Assembly: GCA_945892775.1 (NCBI GenBank) | Contig: CAMDDP010000014.1 | Coordinates: 1 to 59,272 of the forward strand | Length of the DNA: 59,272 bases | Reading direction: 5' to 3' | Source: Chitinophaga pinensis | GTDB taxonomy: Bacteria; Bacteroidota; Bacteroidia; Chitinophagales; UBA10324 | Shown: piece by piece, positions 46,168-56,100 of the stretch | How positions within the stretch are numbered: the stretch's first letter is position 1 | Layout of the letters: each line of letters starts with the position of its first letter | Position numbers and translations under genes: made by a program | Notes under the pieces: model-generated | The model's database searches: none | Told to the model about the DNA's origin: nothing | What the model saw: only the letters and a program-made list of their open reading frames with translations

Positions 46168-49100
46168 ATGAGAAACTTATTAAAATCATTCGGCAAACTT
46201 TTATCAACTGCAATGTTGTTTGCATTCTTGCTTTTTTCAATTTCGACTAAAACAAAAGCGCAGTGTACAGCTGCTATAACCGGAACCAATAACCCACAAC
46301 CCGGTCAATACACTTTTTTTTCAGCTATGACGCCCAATATGGGAAATGTTTGGTATTCATGGGATTTCGGTGATGGTAATTACGGATACACCCCAATTGA
46401 TTCTATTCATCACACTTATTCTTATCCCGGAACTTTTTATGTATGTGTCACAGCAACTGACTCTGCGAATGGAGGATGCACAAATACTTCTTGTCAATGG
46501 ATAACAGTTACTTCTACTATTTGCGATATCACACCCCAATTTACCAGCATGGATATGGGTAGCGGAAACATAATGTTTACCGACGCATCAGTTGATAACA
46601 ACGGTTACACCATTACAGGTTGGTCCTGGTCATTTGGCGATGGCGGAACATCAACAATGCAAAACCCTTCGCATACTTATACTGCAAATGGCACATATGG
46701 AGTTATGCTTACCGTTTATAATGCTGCCGGATGTACTGATACTATCTATGATTATGTTGTTGTCAATAATGCTTGCTTTATCAATCCTTTTTTTCAACCA
46801 ACAACAACAAGTGCATTTGTCGGCAATCAGATTTTTTTTACTGATTTATCTCAACCGGTAATTGTTTCCTGGCTTTGGGATTTCAATGATGGCACAACTT
46901 CAACAATTGCCAATCCAAGCCATATATATACTCAGCCTGGAGTTTATACAGTATGCTTAACGGTAACTTCAAATACAGGTTGCATCGGAACCATTTGCCA
47001 GCAAATTACAATCACTAACAATTGTTCATTGACTTTAACAGGAACACCGGTTAATACTTCCGGTTGTGGTATGTGCGATGGTTCAATACTGGCAATTGCA
47101 ACCGGTGGAACTTTACCCTACACCTATCAATGGACAAATGGTGGAATCAATCAATCCATTAATAATTTATGTTCCGGCACTTACAATGTTATTGTAACAG
47201 ATGCAGTTGGTTGCTCGGCTTGGAACACTTTTACAATTCAGAATATTGGTGGATTAGTGGCAGCAATTTCAGTTGATACCACAAATGCTTCAAGCGGAAT
47301 TGTAATACTTAATGGAAATGCAACCGGAGGCAATGCTCCGTACAATTATTATTGGTACATACCAGGTGGTAACCCATCCAATTCAAATTCACAAATCACA
47401 ACTGTTCAATATCCTTACCCGAGTACAAATTCAGTTTGTCTCACAGTTTATGATTCCGGATGGAATTGTTACGATTCAATCTGTTATACATTCAGTATTG
47501 GTGGCGGTTCGGTAAATTGTTCAGGACTGTTTTCAAGTGTAACAGCAAGTCAAACTTCTGCTAACACTTGGAATGTTTATGCATTTCCATCCGGCGGAAC
47601 AGCTCCTTACAATTATCAATGGACATTTCCCGGCGGAACTTCAACCTGCGGATACAATCAAAACCTGGCTTGTGCAGTATATCCTTCTGCGGGTACTTAC
47701 ATTGCTTGTTGTTTAATTACCGATGCGCTCGGTTGTACATTTAATAATTGTTTCACCATTGTTGTTCAGCCTTCACCATGCAATGCTAACTTCTATTTAT
47801 ATTCTAATTCCGATTCAGTTGATATCTATAACAGTTCGCAAGCCGGTATAAATGCAACTTACTATTGGGATTTTGGTGATGGAACAAATTCCACCAATGG
47901 AACTTTGCAATCATACTTCAGTCATCATTATGCTATTGCGGGTAATTATACCATTTGCCTGTACATCAGTGACCCTGCAAATAATTGTTACGATACTCTT
48001 TGTCAATCTATTTATGCATGCGCATTAAGTGCAACTGCTTCTTATACTTTAAACGGAAACATCGTTTCATTACAAGGAACCATTACAGGAAACTATACTT
48101 CGTTCGGTTGGTATTTATCTTCAGGAATGAATACTACTTCATTAACAGTTTATGATACGCTTGCAACTTCAGGCATGCATTACTATACCTTCTGGGCCAC
48201 TGATAGTGCAACCGGATGTTATGACAGTTCATGGTTTCAGGTTCCGACAAATTTCATTGCCAATAATTTTCTTTCAGGAATTGTATTTAATGATGCCAAT
48301 GGAAACGGAATTCAAGATGCAGGTGAACCCGGTCTGCCGAACATTTATGTGAATGTAGCCGGTCAGTGGATTTTGACCGACCCCAATGGACTTTATGGAA
48401 TTTATGTAGCTGATGGAACATGGAATGTTGATGTATATGTAACTTCAACATGGACACAAACTTTCCCTGTTAGTCCAACATCATATACTGTAACTGTTGC
48501 AGGAGGAACCGTGCTTTCAAATCTGAACTTCGGTTTACAATCTAATCAAACAACTATTACGGGAGTTGTTTTTAACGATGCAAATAGTAATGGAATACAA
48601 GATGCCGGAGAAACAGGAGTTTCAAATACTTGGGTTATGGTAGGTTGGTACTGGGCAATTACTGATGTAAATGGTGTTTATACAGTTACTGTTCCTGTCG
48701 GGGTATATAATGTTGAGCTGTGGTCAATACCAGCAGGCGTAACTTTAACCGCTCCGTTATCTGGGAATTATACAGTTAATGCAGCAGCCATCGGACAGAT
48801 TTATGGCGGAAATGATTTCGGATTAAATTATCCTCCCGGTGTACAGAACATGGTTATCTCTCTTTCAACCTGCACCACAGTTACCCCATGCTTCCCTGCT
48901 TGGTACAATATCTCTTACTACAATGCCGGAACTGTTCCGGTGAATGCAACTGTGACGATGAATTACGATCCACAATTGTATTTTGATTATTCTTCGCCTC
49001 CTTATACTACTATTGATACTGTTGCACATATCATTACCTGGAATGTTGGCATCGTTCAACCAGGTGGTTCAGGATGGATATGGGTTGATTTCACTACAAG

Positions 49101-49911
49101 TTGCACTGTTGTTGCAGGCGATGCTTCCTTCAATGCAGTATTTGTAAATCCGATTGCAGGCGATGCAGTTCCATCAAACAACATTGATACACTTCATCAG
49201 ATTGCAACCTCAAGTTGGGATCCGAACGACAAGCAGGTTTCGCCAACCGGTGTTGGTGCTCCCGGTTATATACATGCTGACCAGCGTTTGGATTATACCA
49301 TCCACTTCCAGAACACAGGTAATGCACCTGCTATGAATGTGGTGTTGATTGATACACTGAGCAGCGAGTTGAATTGGACCAGCATTAACATTCTTTCTTA
49401 CAGCCACCCGATGGTGAGCGAACTGGATACTGTTACCGGCATCATTACATTCTTCTACAACAATATTATGTTACCTGATAGCGGTGCCGATTACATTGGA
49501 AGCATGGGATTTGTGAAGTACAGCATTTCGCCTAAAACAACTATTGCCGATGGAGCAGTGATTAACAATTTCGCTGATATTTATTTTGATGCGAATGTTC
49601 CTGTTAGAACTAGCACTACTATAAATACAATTGATTACAAATTAGGAGCCAATGAATTAAGTGATGAAACTAAAATTTATATTTATCCGAATCCTGCAAC
49701 CGAATCAGCACAGATAATTGTTGGAGGGGGGGCGTCTTTAGAATTTGAAATAAAAATGACAAATGTTCTTGGCCAACAAGTTAAATTAATAAAGGGGCAG
49801 TTCAATCAGGTATTAAAAATTAACTTGAACGACATTCAAAATGGAATTTACTTTATTAATATAATTTGTAATAACGAAAACATATCTGTTAAGAAATTAA
49901 TTGTACAATAG
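46168..49911 (+). CDS. Surface protein: PKD domains, SprB-like repeat, SdrD-B repeats, DUF7619-type and T9SS type A domains
   Basis: A secreted 1247-residue protein with a signal peptide (to about residue 31, TKAQ). Three PKD domains (about 34-118, 119-203, 204-287, each with W-x-F-GDG or DFNDG) precede an SprB-like repeat (about 288-360). Further PKD-type domains continue to about 697. Two SdrD-B/Cna-B-like domains (about 702-795 and 798-885; IVFNDANGNGIQDAGEPGLPN and its copy) follow. Then comes a region with DPNDKQVSPTG, the hallmark of DUF7619, with DUF11-like strands (about 888-1155). The last 80 residues form a type A T9SS sorting domain (IYPNPATESAQII ... NGIYFINI). Probably a surface structural or adhesive protein. 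Its DUF7619 region is markedly richer in G+C than its surroundings. Confidence 0.92.
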   Translation: MRNLLKSFGKLLSTAMLFAFLLFSISTKTKAQCTAAITGTNNPQPGQYTFFSAMTPNMGNVWYSWDFGDGNYGYTPIDSIHHTYSYPGTFYVCVTATDSANGGCTNTSCQWITVTSTICDITPQFTSMDMGSGNIMFTDASVDNNGYTITGWSWSFGDGGTSTMQNPSHTYTANGTYGVMLTVYNAAGCTDTIYDYVVVNNACFINPFFQPTTTSAFVGNQIFFTDLSQPVIVSWLWDFNDGTTSTIANPSHIYTQPGVYTVCLTVTSNTGCIGTICQQITITNNCSLTLTGTPVNTSGCGMCDGSILAIATGGTLPYTYQWTNGGINQSINNLCSGTYNVIVTDAVGCSAWNTFTIQNIGGLVAAISVDTTNASSGIVILNGNATGGNAPYNYYWYIPGGNPSNSNSQITTVQYPYPSTNSVCLTVYDSGWNCYDSICYTFSIGGGSVNCSGLFSSVTASQTSANTWNVYAFPSGGTAPYNYQWTFPGGTSTCGYNQNLACAVYPSAGTYIACCLITDALGCTFNNCFTIVVQPSPCNANFYLYSNSDSVDIYNSSQAGINATYYWDFGDGTNSTNGTLQSYFSHHYAIAGNYTICLYISDPANNCYDTLCQSIYACALSATASYTLNGNIVSLQGTITGNYTSFGWYLSSGMNTTSLTVYDTLATSGMHYYTFWATDSATGCYDSSWFQVPTNFIANNFLSGIVFNDANGNGIQDAGEPGLPNIYVNVAGQWILTDPNGLYGIYVADGTWNVDVYVTSTWTQTFPVSPTSYTVTVAGGTVLSNLNFGLQSNQTTITGVVFNDANSNGIQDAGETGVSNTWVMVGWYWAITDVNGVYTVTVPVGVYNVELWSIPAGVTLTAPLSGNYTVNAAAIGQIYGGNDFGLNYPPGVQNMVISLSTCTTVTPCFPAWYNISYYNAGTVPVNATVTMNYDPQLYFDYSSPPYTTIDTVAHIITWNVGIVQPGGSGWIWVDFTTSCTVVAGDASFNAVFVNPIAGDAVPSNNIDTLHQIATSSWDPNDKQVSPTGVGAPGYIHADQRLDYTIHFQNTGNAPAMNVVLIDTLSSELNWTSINILSYSHPMVSELDTVTGIITFFYNNIMLPDSGADYIGSMGFVKYSISPKTTIADGAVINNFADIYFDANVPVRTSTTINTIDYKLGANELSDETKIYIYPNPATESAQIIVGGGASLEFEIKMTNVLGQQVKLIKGQFNQVLKINLNDIQNGIYFINIICNNENISVKKLIVQ

Positions 49912-50156
49912 TTGATTCTTCTTTTTTCTTAGAACTTCTAGCAAATAGGTAGTTAATTGCTAAAGGATAATTGCTGCCTTTTGTAAAATGTGATGAAGCC
50001 AGATTTGTATCCTTGGGGCTATAAATTGAAATTTCATTCCTTATTTTGCCCACTCACCGATTTTATTTATCTGTTAATCGTTCAATTAAATACTATTAAA
50101 GAAATATATTTCTTTAATTTATTTTTAAATTATTTTTACAAATACAATTTTCGGCT

Positions 50157-53100
50157 ATGAACATCTTCAGGTTTTTCGTAAAAAACAAAAAGTCAATTTG
50201 TCTTTTTTTTATTTTAATTTTATTCTTCTCTAATAAAGGAAAATCACAAACTTATTGCTCATCACATTCTTCATCAGATGAAGGTGGTGAAATAAAAAAT
50301 GTAACAATTGTAGCGAACTGTTGTAATTCAAATATATTAAATAATACTTCATTTTGTGGTGAACTTGCCCCTGGGGTTGGTTCTATTCCTTTTTCTTATT
50401 CTAATTATACCACTATTGATTCAAATAATTTAAACATTAATGATTCGTATGTAATTTCAATGACATTGGGTTCGTGCGACACTGATGTTTATGGTGTTGC
50501 AGCTGCTTATATCGATTTTAATTCCGATGGTGACTTTGTCGATTCTGGGGAAGTTATTTTTACTACTTCCTATCAACTATTTACAGATAGCGGTATTGTA
50601 GTCTCAAGCGCTTTTTCAATTCCAATTGGCTCAGTACTTACAACCACTCTTTTGCGTGTTGTATTTAATCAATTAACTTTTGTTAGCCCTTGTGATATTA
50701 CAAATGGGGATGGTTACAATTTCGGGGAAACAGAAGATTACTTACTTAATCTTATTGACGATGTGGCCTGCTTACAAGCAACTACATATTATAGAGATTT
50801 TGATGTGGATGGATATGGGGATGCAAGTAATGATACTGTAATCTGTGATCAGCCAATTGGTTATGTAATTAACAATAATGATTGCGACGACTCGTTATTA
50901 ATCTATGTTGATATTGATGAAGATGGGTATGGCTCACTCAATTTTGCTGATTGTGAAGGCGTTTTAAATAACACAGATTGTGACGATAACAACTATCTTG
51001 TTAATGATTCTTGTTGTTATGTAAGTATTCCTGATAGTGTTTTTAAAAACTTTTTAATAAATAGTATTGATATTAATACAAATGGTGATGACGAAATACA
51101 ATGTTCAGAGGCCGCTAATTTTATGGGCGGTTTTAATGTGTTAGGGCTAGGCATATCTGATTTAACTGGAGTTGAAGCATTTACTTCTATTGTTTACTTG
51201 GGCTGTGGAAATAATTTATTAACAAGCTTAGATGTTTCTGCTAATACCGCGCTTACTCAATTGTATTGTTTTAATAATCAGTTAACAAGTTTGGATTTAT
51301 CAGCTAATATCTTGCTTGCTGAATTGTATTCTGGTTTTAATCAAATAACAAGCTTAGTTCTATCTAACAACACTGCTCTTACTAAATTACTATTTGACAA
51401 TAATCAATTAACTAGCTTAGATGTTTCTGCTAATACCGTGCTTACTGAATTGTATTGTTACAATAATCAATTAACAAGCTTGGATGTTTCTGCCAACACG
51501 GCGCTTAGTATTTTGGGATGTAACAATAATCAATTAACCAATTTAAATGTTCAAAATGGTAACAATTTCAACCTTGCAAGTTTTAATTGCCTTAATAATT
51601 TTGAATTATCATGTATCCAGGTTGATGATCCGGCTTACATGAATGCGAACTGGATCGGAGGTAAAGATGCTGGTGCAACATTCAGTTTAAACTGCGGTTG
51701 TGCAGAAGCAGATGTTCCGGTTTTGAATACCGCAAGCATTACAATGTGTGATGGTGGTTTTGTAAATCTTAGTGTTGCGACAGGTAATTTAAACGATGCA
51801 ACAGATTGGACATGGGCTGAAAGCAGTTGCAATGGAACATCCATTGGAACAGGAAATTCAATTGTTGTTTATCCGGTTTCTACCACAACTTACTTTGTTC
51901 ATGGAACAGGTGGTTGCACAACTTCAAATAGCAATTGTGCGCAAGTTACTGTTACTGTTCTTCCTGAAATGAACCTCAGTGCAATTGCGGATAATATTAA
52001 CTGTCATGGTGGTTCATTTAATGTTGATGTAACTGCAACAGGTGGTTTACCTCCTTATGCGGGTATCGGAAATTTTGCATACAGCTTTGTTGGAGCAGAT
52101 ACCACATTGTATTATACAATCAATGATAACTCAGGATGTTCTGTGAGCGGAAGTATTTTGGTTACTCAACCTGCAGCATTATCACTTGCTACAAACGATA
52201 CTACATTCTGTTTGGATAACGGTTCGCATGTTTTCAAGCTGATTGCATCAGGTGGTTTAGCTCCTTACACATATTCTGGCGATGATACTGTAAACGCTAC
52301 TCCGGGCGCTCATACTTTCAGTGTTACAGATGCAGCAGGATGTTTTGTATCTGGAAATGCAACTGTTGATACAGTTTCGGGTTGCATACTTTCAGGAACA
52401 GGTGAATGGTTAGGGAAAGTTGATTTCATCATTGGCCCTGCTTTGTTCTATCTTTCGGTAATTGATACATTGCCTGTTGATACTTTCCAGCAAATCATTG
52501 CAACAGTTAATGCGGATAGCGTGGTGTATCAATTCAATTCTGATACAACCAAAGTTTTGATTGATGTAATTATTAAAAAGCTTCCCGGTAACCTTGCTTA
52601 TGTAAAATCTTTCCTACAGACGCCTGCTTACGGAATGACTTACTTCTACAACAACGGAGATACTACATTGACATTTACAGGTTATTTTCCGATTGGAAAT
52701 TTATTATTGTTAAATAGCAGAACTGATGTAATCAACTTTGCAAGAACAAATAACCGACCGTTTATAAGTTCCGGATTAATTTATTCACAGGGAGATCTTG
52801 CGATGAAGGGTGATTCGGTTCGAACATTATTTGGTTTAGATGGAAGTGGAATTAAAGTGGGTGTGCTCTCAGATAGTTACAATACACAACCAGGTAATCC
52901 GGCTGCAATTGATTTAGGAAACAATGATTTACCTGGATTGACAAATGCAATTAATGGAATAGCACCTCAAGTAAAATTGGAATATCCGTTTGGACGAGCA
53001 GTAGATGAAGGACGGGCGATGATGCAGATTATTCATGACATTGCTCCGAAATCTGAGCTGGAATTCAGAACCGGATTTATTTCACCTGGTGATTTTGCGG

Positions 53101-56100
53101 ATGGAATAAAAGACATGGCGCAGAATGATTCGTGCGATGTAATCGTAGATGATATAACTTTCATTACTGAACCATTCTTCCAGGATGGAGTGGTCAGTAA
53201 GGCGGTAAATTTTGTTCGGGACTTAGGTGTTTCATACTTCACTTCTGCCGGAAATTTTGGAAACACATCATATGAATCAACCTTCAATCCGATTACAGTT
53301 CCTGGTATAACAGGTGTTGTTCATGATTTCTCTGGCACCGGTGACTACTTACAGAAAGTTACTCTTAAACCAGGAGTTTATACATTGGTGTTACAGTGGG
53401 ACGATTCTATATATTCACTTGGTCAATTGCCTGGTGCGAGAAATGATTTTGATATTTATCTCACTGATGATGCACAGACAAAATTCTATGGTTTAAATAG
53501 AAAAAATAATTGGGGCGATCCGTTTGAAGTGCTTCCATTTGTAGTGAAAGCCACAACTACTGCTAACATTGTGATTTCGCGTACATGGTCAATTGACCCA
53601 AATTCACCAATGAAAATTAAATATGTGGTGTTCCGTGGTGATATGACTATTGATGAATACAACATTGGGGAATCTACGATTATTGGTCAGGCAAATGCTG
53701 ATGGTGCAATGACAGTCGGTGCAACCCGCTATACCCAAACTCCCATGTATGGAACAAACATTCCAATAGTAGAACCTTATTCTTCATTGGGTGGAACTCC
53801 AATCAAAGGAGTGGTGAGAGACAAGCCTAATTTTTGTGCACCCGATGGCGGAAATACTTCGGTGAATTTTCATTCGAAAGATTTAGAGTTAGATGGACTT
53901 TATAATTTCTTTGGAACCTCTGCCGCAGCGCCTCATGCTGCCGGTTCTGCTGCATTGATTTTACAAGCGAAGAAGAAATTCCTCTCTGAAAATATGTTGC
54001 CTGATAGTTTGAGAAATCTGTTGCAATCCACGGCATTAAATATGGGTGCTGCCGGATTTGATTATGTTTCAGGTTACGGATTAATTCAACCTTCAGAAGC
54101 AATCAAAACTTTTGCAACACCAATTCCGAATCTAATTTCACTTTCATTGGATGACTCATCTCAGTTGGCTGATTTAGGAAATATACCAATAGACATAACT
54201 GTAAAAGGAAATTATTTTAGCAATTCTGCTGCTATCTTTTTTGACGGAAACATTTTGGGAACAACAAGCAATTCAGATGGCTCACGCTCAGCAACTATCC
54301 CTACATTTAATGGTAATCCATCTGTATTAGTTTATAATCCTCCAACTGTTTTAAATATGAACGATGGTGGATTTTCTAACCCACTATACTTCAACATGGT
54401 GGTGAAATCAAATGTGGTAATTACTGCTGTAAACGCAAACAAGAAATATGGTGAAGACATTCCATCATTAAGTGCAACCATAACAATGGATGGACTACCG
54501 ATTGGTTCTACAAATTATTCGCTTACCGATTTAGGTTTGGAAGATATGAATGTTTCAACTTTTGCAAACTCATTAAGCAATGTAGGAAACTACCAGATCT
54601 CTTCTTCTATGCAGCCTTTGAATTTGTTTGACAGCCTTGATGTTTATCGTTTCGACCATTACAATTATTCATTTATACCTGGTGTATTGTTCATTACAAA
54701 AATGCCAATCGTAGTTACACCTCGCGATACAACTTTGGTTTTTGGTTCGCCGCTTTATGGTTTGGAAATGAATTTCGACTATGATTTTGATACCACACAT
54801 TTCACCACAGCAACTATGAGTTCTTTCATGGAAGAAATATGGGGCAACCACTATTCTTTCATGGCCGATGAAATTGCATTTGTGGCTGGTGATGATACTA
54901 TTAACGGAAGAAGTGTTGTCAGCAGCGATTTCTTCAATGTAGGAATGATGGCGAGTGGCGGATCGTTGGCAAATCCGCGTGTGGTTACAAATCCGCGTGT
55001 GGTTACAAATCCGCGTGTTGTTACGAATCCGCGTGTTGTTACAAATCCGCGTGTTGTTACGAATCCGCGTGTTGTTACGAATCCAAAAGTTGTCACTAAC
55101 AACATTGTTGTAGGTGGTGAAATCGTTGGTCAGGAATCACACATTGAATTGGATACTACAATAATTATGGTGACAGAAACTATTATCGATACCACTATCA
55201 TTTATGTTACTGAAACAATTATTGATTCAACTATCGAATACGATTCAGTTGGTTTTGTAATTGACACAACAATTGGATACGATACTTTATCAATTACTCA
55301 CGATACTACTTATTATGTGAATTTAGCGGTACAATCTATTTTCAATTTCACCGATGATTCATCAAATTCAACTTTAGAATTTGTTGATGGAAATAAAGAA
55401 AGAGGATTGTTTAACGCGCAAGCAGTTTATGATGGAAACGCAGTTGCAAATCCGAAAGTGATTACAAACCCACGGGTAATTACAAATCCGCGTGTGATTA
55501 CAAACCCACGGGTAATTACAAATCCAAGAGTGATTACAAATACTTTTGCAGTAGTAAACAGTCAGACAGTTACTGATCAAAGCAATTCTAAAGTTGCCAT
55601 CATTATTGACAGTACTGATGTGTATGCGCAAGGCGAAGATTCATTAACGAGTTTGTTAACCATTAACACCATCACCGGTTACAAAGTGGGTGATTGGTTA
55701 ATTATTCCAGCTGCATTGATGAGTGATAATTATGAAGTGAGTTATGGCAATGGAAATCTCCACATCATTCCGGCACCTGCTGTTATCAATGCAGATAATA
55801 TTGAATTGCCTTGTCACGATTCAACACCAAACTTTACTGCTACTCTTTCTGGTTTACAGTATGATGATAATTCTGATAGTGTGATAACAAATCTTGACTT
55901 TGCAGTTCTCGATTCAAATGGTGCTATAATATCAAATCCGTTTTCTGGGGGTGCCTACCAGATTGCTCCCACAAATCCGCAATTGAAAAACCCATCAAAC
56001 TACATTGTTACTTTCAATAATGGTTTGCTGAAAGTTCCGAATCCGGTTATTGTTTCACCTATTGTAACTCAACCAAAATGTCATGGTGAAAAAGGAAATG

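Noticed and set aside
54851-55105. Open frame on the minus strand across the NPRVVT repeats, itself with a six-residue repeat (TTRGFV).
   Set aside because: It is open only because an in-frame 18-bp repeat without stops is read backwards; it has no start signal or similarity of its own.
54972-55538. Tandem 18-bp repeats considered as a CRISPR array or intergenic satellite.
   Set aside because: The repeats are directly adjacent with no unique spacers, stay in frame inside a 2943-codon gene and vary only at synonymous sites.
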